This document shows, one piece after another, positions 9,794 through 19,201 of a stretch of DNA of 64,000 bases. Both the position numbers and the translations under genes were made by a program. A model generated the notes under the pieces. It had not been told where the DNA came from, did no database searches, and saw nothing but the letters and a program-made list of their open reading frames with translations. The first letter of the stretch is position 1; every line of letters begins with the position of its first letter. The DNA is from Mesohalobacter halotolerans (GTDB lineage Bacteria > Bacteroidota > Bacteroidia > Flavobacteriales > Flavobacteriaceae), in NCBI RefSeq assembly GCF_006120725.1, contig NZ_SWMU01000001.1, positions 434,001 through 498,000 on the forward strand. Direction: 5' to 3'.

Positions 9794-9832
9794 AAAAAGG
9801 AATGTTGCTTGATAGATATTAGCAACACATTC
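9794..9832 (-). terminator. Terminator-like hairpin between the SAM riboswitch and metY
   Basis: On the minus strand GAATGTGTTGCT (9821-9832) pairs with AGCAACATTC (9800-9809) with a two-base bulge, followed by CTTTTT (9794-9799). It lies 66 bases upstream of the metY start and about 95 bases after the aptamer, the place expected for an expression platform. Confidence 0.7.
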
Positions 9833-9926
9833 GCATACAACACCATCGTATTAATGCTGTAAATGCTAAAATAAAATCAGGGATTAAACTGAATCTTGCT
9901 GTGTAGTTGAATAGATTGTCCATCGC

Positions 9927-10063
9927 ATAAAGTGTTTCATATTCTCTAAAAACACTATCGTTTTTAGATCTGGAATTGGCACCGATTTTCCAATCCCGAA
10001 GCTTCGGGACTTATAGTGGGTTGCCAGAGGGTCATTGAGCCAGTCTCTCACCTCATTCTTTAT
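9927..10063 (-). ncRNA. SAM-I (S-box) riboswitch
   Basis: Read on the minus strand, the region carries the S-box core: GAGGTGAGAGACTGGCTC, then GACCCTCTGGCAACC, a P3 hairpin with arms TCCCGAAG/CTTCGGGA, the diagnostic GGTGCCAATTCC (about 9972-9983) and a P4 hairpin TCTAAAAAC/GTTTTTAGA. P1 can form between ATAAAG (10058-10063) and CTTTAT (9927-9932). It precedes metY-metX-hom, so S-adenosylmethionine should repress methionine synthesis. Confidence 0.93.
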
Positions 10064-10423
10064 AAAATTTGCAATTTCTCACAAATTAGAATTATAAACA
10101 TAACAACAATAAAAGGGGAATTCCAAATAAACTTTTGTTAAAATCCTATAATTAATACTCCATAAATGATCATCCCAAAATTTTTTACCATTTATCTTTT
10201 AAAATGATTAATGAGGGCTATTAGAAATTTAACCCTTAAAATTCATTATAATAGAATTCGCGTCTTCTTGCGACTAAGAAAAACTAGAATTTTCGTACCT
10301 CAAATTTGAGTTTTTCTAAATCGGGGTTAACTGCCAAAACAAGAAAATTATTAAAATCCATGAATAGTGGCGGTTAATAGGATATTTTCTGAAACTAAAC
10401 CCTAATAAAACGTCTTAAAAAAT
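10064..10423. other. Gene-free stretch upstream of the riboswitch and of the 10448 gene
   Basis: About 360 bases of AT-rich DNA between two divergent units. It must hold the promoter for the met operon, but I see no full -33/-7 pair on the minus strand. A 9-base inverted repeat (AGAAAAACT, 10277-10285 and 10309-10317) encloses a small palindrome CTCAAATTTGAG (10299-10310). I see no coding frame. Confidence 0.5.
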
Positions 10424-10431
10424 TAATTTTG
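10424..10431 (+). promoter_or_regulatory. -7 box of the 10448 lipoprotein gene
   Basis: TAATTTTG, 16 bases before the ATG. No TTG is seen at the expected -33 distance. Confidence 0.45.
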
Positions 10432-10447
10432 CTCAAAAAAATTCGAA

Positions 10448-11044
10448 ATGAATAGCATTCTGAAGTCTTTGGTTTTGATGTTTGGTATTTTAATTCTAAA
10501 CTCATGTGGGGTCTCTTACCAATCCGGTTACGTAAAAACTAAAGACGGTACAAAAAAGCCTTTTCTTATGAAACAAGACAATCAATATTTGTTGGTTAAA
10601 GACAGTTCTTCTGAAGAGCCAAAGAAAATTCTCTATTCTGAAATTGATTATGTGGAAAAAAGAAATAACCTTAATGACGAAACCAAATTTAAATTTTTTA
10701 AAGTTGCAAATCAGGATAAATATGTCTTGGTGGAAGAGGAAATAGTAGGCCCGGTAAGTTTATATATTTCAACATCTTCTTTTAATTCTAATCCTATGGG
10801 ACCAGGTATGGGTATGACCCAGCAAACAATAGTTGTTCATTATGTGAAACGGGAACATAACGACGAAGTTATTCTATTGTCTTCTGATTATTTTTCTGAT
10901 CAAAGTCTAAAAACGGTAGGCCCTAAATTTTTTAAAGATTGTCCTGAACTTGTGGAAAAAATTGAAAATAGAGATTTCAAGAAAAGACATATCTATGATA
11001 TCGTCCGGTTTTATAATGAAAATTGTGGTGTAGATAATACATAA
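10448..11044 (+). CDS. Lipoprotein of unknown function
   Basis: A 198-residue protein with a signal peptide and lipobox L-N-S-C (C20). The N-terminal mature part (K-P-F-L-M-K-Q-D-N-Q-Y-L-L-V...L-Y-S-E-I-D-Y-V-E) resembles a small beta-domain; a Met/Gly/Pro-rich stretch (M-G-P-G-M-G-M) lies in the middle; the C-terminal 60 residues are helical and contain two cysteines. I do not recognise the family. It stands alone. Downstream there is a weak 4-base stem with a T7 run that may be its terminator. Confidence 0.65.
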   Translation: MNSILKSLVLMFGILILNSCGVSYQSGYVKTKDGTKKPFLMKQDNQYLLVKDSSSEEPKKILYSEIDYVEKRNNLNDETKFKFFKVANQDKYVLVEEEIVGPVSLYISTSSFNSNPMGPGMGMTQQTIVVHYVKREHNDEVILLSSDYFSDQSLKTVGPKFFKDCPELVEKIENRDFKKRHIYDIVRFYNENCGVDNT

Positions 11045-11092
11045 AATGCATTAAGCTCGTTATGGAGCAAGTTATTTTTTTACATACGAAAA

Positions 11093-12037
11093 TCAATGAG
11101 TTTTATCATAAAACGCTTCCAAATCTTCGGGCAAACCTCCAACATGTTGCAATTTAATAGCTGCCAATTTCAATCCCATTTTTAAACATTGTTCTTGATT
11201 CAAATTTTGTGTAAAACCATATAAAAATCCGGACCAAAACGCATCACCTGCTCCAGTGGCGTCTTTGACCTCATCGATGGGTTGGGCCGGAAGATGAACG
11301 ATTTTATTTTGTTCATTTAAGTATTTTACGCCTTGACTGCCCAAGGTCAAATAAATCTTATTGAGCTGAAATTTGTTTTGAAAATAATTAAAAATCTCAT
11401 CATGACTTAACTTTTTACCTAAAAGACGCTGCACATCATCTTCACTGATTTTTAGCAGTGGATTCAACTGAAGAAATTCACCAATGACAGCTTGGGCTTC
11501 AGCTTTATCAGGCCAGATCTTAGTCGCGTAATTCAGGTCTATACTGATTTCAGTACCGAATTGTTTGGCTTTTTTGGCCGCGTTTAAAATACTGTTTTGT
11601 GCCGGTTTTTTAGACAAAGCAAAACAGGTGGTATGAAATACTTTGGCCTTTTTGAGTGTATCTTCGGTAAACTGGTTGACGTGGATTTGAAAATCAGCAC
11701 CACGATATGTAATAAATTCCGGAGTCTCTGCAGTCTTAGAGACCACGATGATAGATGTTGGTGCATCATCAATCTGTTTTAATCCATCAATTGAAAAGTT
11801 TTTAGACTGAAATTTTTTAAGCACAAATTCACCTAAACCATCTTTTCCAATACTACCCACAAATCTGACGTTTAAGTTCAAATCATTAAGATTGAAAGCC
11901 ACGTTGGCTGGTGAGCCACCCAGAAACCGTTGAAAATCCAGAGTTTCAGATAAAGGAGAATCCGACTGTTGCCCGATCATATCGATTAAAATTTCGCCCG
12001 TACTGATGACATCTAAAGGTTTTTCAGTCCAATCCAT
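11093..12037 (-). CDS. PfkB-family sugar kinase, probably fructokinase
   Basis: A 314-residue ribokinase-fold kinase. N-terminal signature G-G-S-P-A-N-V-A-F-N-L; C-terminal signature D-A-T-G-A-G-D-A-F-W-S-G-F with the catalytic Asp in G-A-G-D. The G-E-I-L-I-D-M-I start and L-G-G-S-P-A-N segment are fructokinase-like. ATG 12037 fits the family N-terminus; a longer reading to 12094 would run further into the preceding gene. It overlaps the glycosidase gene by 25 bases, suggesting coupled translation. With an upstream invertase-like enzyme it would phosphorylate the released fructose; that link is inferred. Confidence 0.88.
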   Translation of the reverse strand: MDWTEKPLDVISTGEILIDMIGQQSDSPLSETLDFQRFLGGSPANVAFNLNDLNLNVRFVGSIGKDGLGEFVLKKFQSKNFSIDGLKQIDDAPTSIIVVSKTAETPEFITYRGADFQIHVNQFTEDTLKKAKVFHTTCFALSKKPAQNSILNAAKKAKQFGTEISIDLNYATKIWPDKAEAQAVIGEFLQLNPLLKISEDDVQRLLGKKLSHDEIFNYFQNKFQLNKIYLTLGSQGVKYLNEQNKIVHLPAQPIDEVKDATGAGDAFWSGFLYGFTQNLNQEQCLKMGLKLAAIKLQHVGGLPEDLEAFYDKTH

Positions 12038-13203
12038 TGTTTTCCGTTTAAAAATTGCGTTAACATTATCGTGGCAGCCGCACTCCAAGTACAATATTTT
12101 ACGCCGTTTGGTTCTTTAGTTTTAGAATCGAAGTTTTCATAAAAGCCCCAATTGGCTTTGGCGTTTAGCGTACTGATTTGCTCTAAAACTTTGTTTGCTT
12201 CTTCGTTTTGATTTTGTTGGCAAAGTCCAATACCGTAAAACCCATTCACCATAGGCCAGGTTCCGCCATTATGAAACTGGTAAGGGTAATTTCTAAATGC
12301 ATACTTGCAATTATTGGTCAACAAATCCCAGTCTTTATCGCTCTCTTGAATTACCGGCCAAAATGCAGGTAGTGATTTCAATGCTAACTTATTTTTTAGG
12401 GCATTGCAATACTCCAGCAACAGTTTGTGGTCATTGTTGTCTCCAATATCCAGCATTAAGATGAGGCTGTTGGCGAAAGCATCGAACTGAGTTTGATAAC
12501 CCCCCGGCTCAAGAGTGGCGACCCAGTAATCAAGTTGCTCTAATTGCTTATAGGCCTTAGGGTGATATACTTTTTCTGAAGTTTGTCGCTTTTTATAGTT
12601 GATGTTGATTTTGTTCAGGATTGTATCGTGTTTATCTTTCAATGCCTGATCATCTTCAAAATGCAAAACACAACGTATCGCCCAAACTCTTAAAAGCTGG
12701 TCGTAGAGAATAAAACCTTGTGTCGGATACTCGTCAGCCCAATTGCCACTTCGTGGCACGTACATCAAGTCGCCATGATTGAATTCCCAGGCCTGCATAA
12801 GTTTCAGGCATTTATAAATCGCAGATTTATGTTGTTTAAAAAAAGTGATGTCGTTACTGAGATGCGCATATTGACAAATTCCAATTACAAACCAGGCCAA
12901 TGTATCTACGCGACCGGCTAATCCACCAAAACTCACTTCACCGGTTTCACAATCTACATTAGATGGAATATTACCCATCTCATGTTGGTGTTTGGCTAAG
13001 GTTTCTAGGGTCGCTTTCATGGTGTTGACCAAACCCTCATCACCATCGAGTAGTGCAGCCAACCCACAAATTACGCCATCGCGAGTCCAGATTCGCTTAT
13101 AGTTGGCTACATCATCAATTCCGGCCAAAAAACCATTTGAGGTTTGGGCTTTTTGGATTAGGTTTTTGGCGTTTTGGTAGGCCTGTTTTTGTATATAGTC
13201 CAT
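12013..13203 (-). CDS. Six-hairpin glycosidase, probably GH100-like invertase
   Basis: A 396-residue protein without a signal peptide, so cytoplasmic. It has the all-helical (alpha/alpha)6 pattern: W-T-R-D-G-V-I, G-R-V-D-T-L-A-W-F-V-I-G, R-S-G-N-W-A-D-E-Y, F-H-N-G-G-T-W-P-M-V-N-G-F and C-T-W-S-A-A-A. The R-D-G and N-W-A-D-E segments look like the acidic active site of neutral invertase and glycogen-debranching relatives. Sucrose hydrolysis is favoured because a fructokinase-like gene overlaps its 3' end; an amylo-alpha-1,6-glucosidase-type role is the alternative. It starts 3 bases after the giant A2M-like gene, so they may share a transcript. Confidence 0.75.
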   Translation of the reverse strand: MDYIQKQAYQNAKNLIQKAQTSNGFLAGIDDVANYKRIWTRDGVICGLAALLDGDEGLVNTMKATLETLAKHQHEMGNIPSNVDCETGEVSFGGLAGRVDTLAWFVIGICQYAHLSNDITFFKQHKSAIYKCLKLMQAWEFNHGDLMYVPRSGNWADEYPTQGFILYDQLLRVWAIRCVLHFEDDQALKDKHDTILNKININYKKRQTSEKVYHPKAYKQLEQLDYWVATLEPGGYQTQFDAFANSLILMLDIGDNNDHKLLLEYCNALKNKLALKSLPAFWPVIQESDKDWDLLTNNCKYAFRNYPYQFHNGGTWPMVNGFYGIGLCQQNQNEEANKVLEQISTLNAKANWGFYENFDSKTKEPNGVKYCTWSAAATIMLTQFLNGKQWIGLKNL

Positions 13204-13206
13204 AAG

Positions 13207-16200
13207 TTATTTGACATTTATGATTTTCAAACCTTCGTGGGCATAAAAAGTCGGGAAATACATCAGTGATATTTTTGCAGGATTGAGACTATATCGTCCG
13301 GAATATTTAGCGATTAAAGGTATTTCAAAACTGTATTCTCCAGCTTTTAATACTGAGCAAAAGATAGTGGTTTGGTGTTCATAATATTCTCGATGATCTT
13401 CTAAGCCATATTGAACAGGTTTTGATGTATAATCAAATCCCCCGGGAATGGGAACGTTAAGCAAGACATACTTTGCCTCTTTATCTACTTTGATATCAAC
13501 TTTTAATATGACCTCATCGCCATTTTTAACCATCGAATAGCTCTGGTTTTTAAAGCGGGTTTTTATTTCAAAATCATCTTTAAAGTTTGAAGGATCACTT
13601 TCCCAATAACTTTGATACGCACTGATATAAATGGGCAAATTGCCGGTATTGGTCAAACTTAAGTCTCCGGTTTCAAGCTGGGTTTGTAATGGAAAATCAG
13701 TCTGAGTTATCGCATTTAGATTTAAAGTTGCTTTAGCTTTCGAAGCAGATGTCTTAGGAAGAATATCCGGTAAAATTTCTTCAAGCACATTGGTAATTTC
13801 ATAAGTATTGATGAGTACATTTTGTTGTCTGGAGCTGACTAGATAGCGTCTTATCTTTGGCAATCTTTTATCTGTTGATTTTACTGACTTAATAAGCTTG
13901 TAAGCCATCAAAGTATTTTGAATCGAATTTTGATAAACCAGAATTGACTTATATTTTTCTTTGGCTTCAAAATAAACATTATCAAAAATATCTTCTTTTT
14001 GATAATTGTTTAGAAATTCAATATCAGGAATAATATCCAAATTGAGAAGCGCTAGACTTAATTTGAGTTTGTTATGAAAATCGGTTTTGGAGTCTTGAAT
14101 TTCTTCTTTTATACTTCTCACAACATTTGGATAAACACTTTCGCCAAGTAAACTCAAACTCAATATGATATCTGCTTTTTGTGAAGATTTATCTGATTTA
14201 TAATATTGATTTTTAAAATAAATTACAGTTTTTTCTATATTAAATTTGGTTTTATACCCCATGTTTTCGGCTTTAAGCATAGCTTTAATAACATGTTGAC
14301 TGATCCAAAAACTTGTAAATTCAGAAGATTTCCACCAGCCCCAAAGGCCATTGTCTTGTTTGTTTTTATCGAGTTTTTTGATAATTTTCTTGATGGTTTT
14401 ATCCTCATCGAAGTCTTTATTGAGATGAGCATAAATTTCCTTTTTAGCCAATAACATATGCAGCTTTGAGGCCAGTTGTTCATTGCACTCATAAGTATAA
14501 TTCACCACATCTTGAATGTCTTTTTGCAGTAATTCTAAAAGATTAGATTCTGCATAGAACTCAACTTGGCCCAAATCTTTATCAAAATGATGCTTGAGAG
14601 TATCACCGGGTTCTAAGATTTTAAATATACCTTTTTGCAGCTCTACACCTTTTTTTAATACCGGAATATCTCGTTTTTCACCATCGAAATACTCCGAATG
14701 TTTTTGATTGAGCTTAAAAGTTAATTGCAGATTGTCTTTTTTAGCTTTTATTTTTAGGGTGTCAATTGTGGCATTGATGCTTTCGTGGTTTTTGGCAAAA
14801 ACTCTTCTGTCATCAACCTCTAAAGCGGTTTCTATAGCTAAGGTGTCTGCAGTGTAATTCAGGGCTTTTCCTATGAGGTGAGCATTGTCGCCTTCTATTA
14901 AAAATTTTGGCGTAAACAATCTGGCAGATAAAGGTTTGTAGGATTTGGTAAAAGATTGATACTTCCCTTTTTGACGTTTGGCATTCATAGCGATAACTAT
15001 ATTTTGCCAATTAGTGATATCATCCGGATAGGTGATTTCAAAAGCGGCTTCACCATTATTATCTGTGCGCAAAGTAGGTTGCCAATAGGCTACGTCGGAA
15101 AAATTGTTTCTAATGCTTGAAGCAGCTTGATTTTCTGCATAAAACTCTTCTGTAAATGCCGGATCTTTTTGTAGAGCATCATCAGAACCACTCACTGTAG
15201 TTATCACAACCACGCCATTAGCACCGCGATTGCCGTAAACAGAAGTTGCTGCTACATCTTTTAAAACGCGTAAAGATGCGATGTTATCTGAAGATAATTC
15301 TCTGAATTCACCCTCACTTATGGGCATACCGTCTATAACGTATAGAGGTTCTTCATTTGACATAACCGATGTTCGACCTCTAATAATAACGGTAGCCGAG
15401 CTTCCGGGTTGACCATTAGTATTTGAAATCCTTATACCTGCAACTTTACCATTTAAAACCGTATGAATATCTTTTGATAAAAAATTTAAAATCTTATTAC
15501 TGTCATAATATTCTATGGATTCGAAACTATTCATGGTTTCTATTGGTCTAGAAGTGGTATTTATGGTAGCCGAAGCATATGAAGTTACCACAACCTCATC
15601 AAGGTGATTGAATTCAGGTTTTAATGTAATATCGTTAAATTTATAAGCTGGTTTTTCAAGAGTTTTAAAACCAACATAAGAAAAAATCAAGTGACTTTTG
15701 GTATTTGGGAGTTTTAAGGTATAATTTCCATCAAAATCGGTTTGTGTGCCTATGCTCGTGCCTTTTACAATCACATTTACTCCTGGAATAGGCAACCCAT
15801 CCTCATCTTTGACAACACCACTCACAAATTTTCCGGGTCCAAAATATTGTTCGTTTTTCTTATAAGTTGTTTTTAAACGCTCAAAATGTTCTTTGACTAA
15901 TTTTTTTGAAACACTTTTTAAGCTGTATTCCTCTATAATCTCATTCAAAGCTGAACTGAAAAAATCTTTAGGATACAATTCCGGTTCATCAAATTTTACA
16001 ACATTTAGACCGTTAGGCTTGAGTTGAATATTGTCTAAAACTTGATAACTAAAATCATCAAACAATAAAATTGCACGATGTTTACCCGGTCTTAATTGAT
16101 GTATATTTTGTTGTAAACCCGGATATAATCTTAAGCTGTCGTTTTGGGTATTTACTACAATAGTGTTGAGCACAAATTTTTCTGGATTTGGGTTTTTATC

Positions 16201-19176
16201 TATCAAACGCAATTCTGCATAACCTGCTGTGGTTCTGTAAGGATATCTTTTATAGCTTTTTTGCTTTCTGTTTTTAGCGTTTTGTAGTCGCCAGACATTA
16301 TGGATATAGTTTAAGGTGATCACATCTTCACTTACTTCATGATTGGATATATAAGACGAAAATTCTGTGGGTAGAATTTCTATAGGATAAGACTTTAATT
16401 TTAAAAATTTTTCATTAAATCGATAATTGAAGCCCGGCTCATGATGAATATTATAACTCAAACTGTCTAAAGTTTTAAATAAAAACCTATCATAAACCGG
16501 TCCTGTAAATTGTTTATAATAATTTCCTCTATATCTTCTTTCTCCCACACCTAGCAGGAAATATTGATTTCGAGATTTGATGTAAGCTTGAAAATTACCC
16601 CGATGTTTATCATAAAGCAATATACGAGGATAGAGTTGTTTTTTTTCTAAAGTTGTCCAAGTAGGTGTGGTTTCTTCAACCTGAATTTGAGGATGCAATC
16701 CCTTTTCATCCAGACTAAAAATGGTTTTACGATTTGGCTTAAAATATAAACTATCAAGTTTATAAATTTTATTTGTGGTTCGAAGTTTAATATTATGATA
16801 ACCGCTATCAATAGGAAAACTATAACTTTGTTGATGTGAATTCCATGAAAAATAAACCGGGTTGTTGTTTACGTAAATGACATGAACGGCTTCTTGTTTA
16901 CCTTCTTTCATGACAAACGGTGCAAACTGGGTGATGCTATCATTGGCTTCAACATCCGTTTTGAAAAATTCCTGAGGATACATAAAGTCGTAGTAAATGA
17001 TGCTATCCAAATGCGCTTTGGTTTTCCAATTATGATAATCCAAGGGTTGCACTTGACGATCAAAAACATCTGTATGAAATTCAAAGTTGTTGATAGCTTT
17101 TCTGGTTTTACGTTTTTTAAATAACCTTGGAAGGCGAGGAAAATTATAATTGAATTTTTTAGATAAACCAAAAGCCGTCACGTCTGCATTTTCCACCGGT
17201 TGGTTTTTGTAATTGGTAATTCTAACTTTTATAGTGTCTGTTTTTCCGGGATAAATCAATTGCGGTTCTTCAACACTAATATTTAATAATTGCTCATCCA
17301 ATGAAATACCATAAGATTTTTTAACTTCTTTTCCTGCCCATATATAAGTTAAACTCACATAATAATTTTGCTTGTTTTTAGCTTGAAATTTATAATCCAG
17401 TTGTTTTTTGTGCCCCCTCTTAATTTCTTTGTTTACCTTATATATGTAATATATGATTTCTAAACCTCTTGGATTATTCAGCTTGATATAAATAGAATCT
17501 TGTGTGCGTTTAGTGCTTAAATTGATTTCATCCGAATAGTCGAAAAGTTTGATGGCTTTAGAAAGACTATCCGTTTCAATATAGTATTCTGAATAATAAG
17601 GATTGATGTCAATTTTACAAGGTAATTCTAATGAAGTCAGGCTATCTATGTTACCAAACCGGTCTTTGATGTAGAGTTTGGCTGCTTTACTTTTGATTTC
17701 ACCATTTTCAGTATAATCAAAATGTATGCTATCTGTTTGCACGTCGGTTTGTAAGGTTTTGTTTTGATAAACAAAAGAAAAAGGTTTGGAGTTAGAAACC
17801 ATTTCATTATCAGAAGTTTTGATTTTTGCCTCTAGGTAAAAATCTATATTGGCTTTTGGATAAATATCAGGTGGAATACTGATTTTGGTTTTTGAACGTG
17901 GTTTGAGTTTAGTTCTAAATCGCCATAAGGTATCAGGAATAAAAAGACGGTCTTCAAAGCTTCTGACATTATCTTGAGCGATAAGGGCCAAGTCTACGCG
18001 TGCATCCATCAGTTTTAAATCATTTTCATCGGTGGCATTGATATAAATATCCAATGAATCTCCTTTGTATTGGGTTTCCGTTTTGGCAGAAATCTCAACT
18101 TTATTGCCTTTAAGCGTATAGTCTTCATAATAAAATCGCGTTTCTGCAACTGTATTGGATTTTTTGTCTTTCAGGCCTATTCTATAAGGATTATCTAATT
18201 TTAAATCCAGAGAATCTTCTAGTGTCATGGCAAATGTATAACCTCCTTTGGCATAAGGTTTAATCTCGTCTATTATGATATATTTTCGGTTTTGGTATAA
18301 ATAGACTTGTAATGCTTCATCGATTGGTTTATAGCTTTTATTCAAGACATAAGCTTTGAACCTCAAACTATCTCCAGGTCTATATTTTGGTTTATCAGTT
18401 ACCGCGTAATGAAAAGTTTTACGAGTTTTACAATAATCCTGGTCAAACAGACAAGCTGTGCTTTCATATAATTTAACAAAAAATCTTTTGAGTTTATATA
18501 TATTGCCTCGTGCGTAATGGTTTTTAATAGATTTGTAAGCATCTGCTGGTAGGTCTATTATAAATTTTACGGGTTTCCACACATATTTTACCGGGGTTTG
18601 GTATAGTGTTGCATTGAGTTTTCTTTTAAAAAAACTTTGGCTGTCAGATTTTACAAGGTCATAATAAAAGGTTTGTCCAGCATGATTTAAGCTCAATAAA
18701 CCGTCTTTATAACTCTTTTTGATTCGATAGGTTTGGGTTGATTTATCAAACTTTACACGACGTTTATCCAATTTTAACTCAGCGTTTTCAATAGCGTTCC
18801 CGTTTAAATCTAATACTCGTAAATTCAAATCGGTATCATTGTTTAAAATAAACACGTTAAAATCTTGAACAGCAGTGAGAGCCGTTTCTGTCTTATTTCC
18901 ATTGATTCTTACTTTGAGGTAATAGCCGGGTTTTAAGGGCTTATGGTAAGTTTTATCAAACTCGAAAGAATCGATGAGTTGGTTGAAATATTCGGGTTTA
19001 TATCTGGGATTTTGGTTTCTAAAAAAGGATTTTGCTTGTTGGTCTGAAATTTTATAGATGTAAGCATATCGTCCAAAAGCTTTGCTTTCCAAAAGATTTT
19101 GAGAAGGAGACTGATAAGCAATCAGTAACGTAAAAACGAAAAAAAAAGCATTTGAAGCAGTCTTGAGGTTTGGCAT
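13207..19176 (-). CDS. Alpha-2-macroglobulin-like protein with an embedded SusC-type regulatory and plug module
   Basis: A 1989-residue exported protein with an N-terminal signal peptide (about 1-25). Order of parts: beta-sandwich domains including an MG2 block (K-P-K-Y-R-P-G-D-S-L-R-F near 259); at about 1117-1190 a carboxypeptidase-regulatory domain (S-G-V-V-K-D...G-V-N-V-I-V-K-G-T...D-F-D-G-N-Y); at about 1190-1327 a SusC-type plug (D-E-V-V-V-T, Y-V-I-D-G-M-P, L-K-D-V-A-A-T-S-V-Y-G-N-R-G-A-N-G-V-V-V-I-T-T); then the A2M block (W-Q-P-T-L-R-T-D-N-N-G) and C1564-N-E-Q, which fits the C-x-E-Q thioester motif; finally MG-type domains. There is no beta-barrel. Bacterial A2Ms trap proteases in the envelope. 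What the plug does here is unknown. Confidence 0.9.
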   Translation of the reverse strand: MPNLKTASNAFFFVFTLLIAYQSPSQNLLESKAFGRYAYIYKISDQQAKSFFRNQNPRYKPEYFNQLIDSFEFDKTYHKPLKPGYYLKVRINGNKTETALTAVQDFNVFILNNDTDLNLRVLDLNGNAIENAELKLDKRRVKFDKSTQTYRIKKSYKDGLLSLNHAGQTFYYDLVKSDSQSFFKRKLNATLYQTPVKYVWKPVKFIIDLPADAYKSIKNHYARGNIYKLKRFFVKLYESTACLFDQDYCKTRKTFHYAVTDKPKYRPGDSLRFKAYVLNKSYKPIDEALQVYLYQNRKYIIIDEIKPYAKGGYTFAMTLEDSLDLKLDNPYRIGLKDKKSNTVAETRFYYEDYTLKGNKVEISAKTETQYKGDSLDIYINATDENDLKLMDARVDLALIAQDNVRSFEDRLFIPDTLWRFRTKLKPRSKTKISIPPDIYPKANIDFYLEAKIKTSDNEMVSNSKPFSFVYQNKTLQTDVQTDSIHFDYTENGEIKSKAAKLYIKDRFGNIDSLTSLELPCKIDINPYYSEYYIETDSLSKAIKLFDYSDEINLSTKRTQDSIYIKLNNPRGLEIIYYIYKVNKEIKRGHKKQLDYKFQAKNKQNYYVSLTYIWAGKEVKKSYGISLDEQLLNISVEEPQLIYPGKTDTIKVRITNYKNQPVENADVTAFGLSKKFNYNFPRLPRLFKKRKTRKAINNFEFHTDVFDRQVQPLDYHNWKTKAHLDSIIYYDFMYPQEFFKTDVEANDSITQFAPFVMKEGKQEAVHVIYVNNNPVYFSWNSHQQSYSFPIDSGYHNIKLRTTNKIYKLDSLYFKPNRKTIFSLDEKGLHPQIQVEETTPTWTTLEKKQLYPRILLYDKHRGNFQAYIKSRNQYFLLGVGERRYRGNYYKQFTGPVYDRFLFKTLDSLSYNIHHEPGFNYRFNEKFLKLKSYPIEILPTEFSSYISNHEVSEDVITLNYIHNVWRLQNAKNRKQKSYKRYPYRTTAGYAELRLIDKNPNPEKFVLNTIVVNTQNDSLRLYPGLQQNIHQLRPGKHRAILLFDDFSYQVLDNIQLKPNGLNVVKFDEPELYPKDFFSSALNEIIEEYSLKSVSKKLVKEHFERLKTTYKKNEQYFGPGKFVSGVVKDEDGLPIPGVNVIVKGTSIGTQTDFDGNYTLKLPNTKSHLIFSYVGFKTLEKPAYKFNDITLKPEFNHLDEVVVTSYASATINTTSRPIETMNSFESIEYYDSNKILNFLSKDIHTVLNGKVAGIRISNTNGQPGSSATVIIRGRTSVMSNEEPLYVIDGMPISEGEFRELSSDNIASLRVLKDVAATSVYGNRGANGVVVITTVSGSDDALQKDPAFTEEFYAENQAASSIRNNFSDVAYWQPTLRTDNNGEAAFEITYPDDITNWQNIVIAMNAKRQKGKYQSFTKSYKPLSARLFTPKFLIEGDNAHLIGKALNYTADTLAIETALEVDDRRVFAKNHESINATIDTLKIKAKKDNLQLTFKLNQKHSEYFDGEKRDIPVLKKGVELQKGIFKILEPGDTLKHHFDKDLGQVEFYAESNLLELLQKDIQDVVNYTYECNEQLASKLHMLLAKKEIYAHLNKDFDEDKTIKKIIKKLDKNKQDNGLWGWWKSSEFTSFWISQHVIKAMLKAENMGYKTKFNIEKTVIYFKNQYYKSDKSSQKADIILSLSLLGESVYPNVVRSIKEEIQDSKTDFHNKLKLSLALLNLDIIPDIEFLNNYQKEDIFDNVYFEAKEKYKSILVYQNSIQNTLMAYKLIKSVKSTDKRLPKIRRYLVSSRQQNVLINTYEITNVLEEILPDILPKTSASKAKATLNLNAITQTDFPLQTQLETGDLSLTNTGNLPIYISAYQSYWESDPSNFKDDFEIKTRFKNQSYSMVKNGDEVILKVDIKVDKEAKYVLLNVPIPGGFDYTSKPVQYGLEDHREYYEHQTTIFCSVLKAGEYSFEIPLIAKYSGRYSLNPAKISLMYFPTFYAHEGLKIINVK

Positions 19177-19193
19177 AACTAAAGCTTGATAGT

Positions 19194-19201
19194 CAAATAT
19201 A
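19194..19201 (-). promoter_or_regulatory. -7 box of the A2M-like gene
   Basis: TATATTTG on the minus strand, 17 bases before the ATG at 19176. No clear -33 element. Confidence 0.45.

Noticed and set aside
10064-10140. Promoter for the SAM riboswitch (TAATTTG near 10085-10095 on the minus strand)
   Set aside because: It has one base too few for TAnnTTTG and no well-spaced -33 element, so I did not call it.
10277-10317. Inverted repeat upstream of the 10448 gene as a terminator or attenuator
   Set aside because: No T-run is placed after it on either strand and the arms are A/T only; too weak to call.
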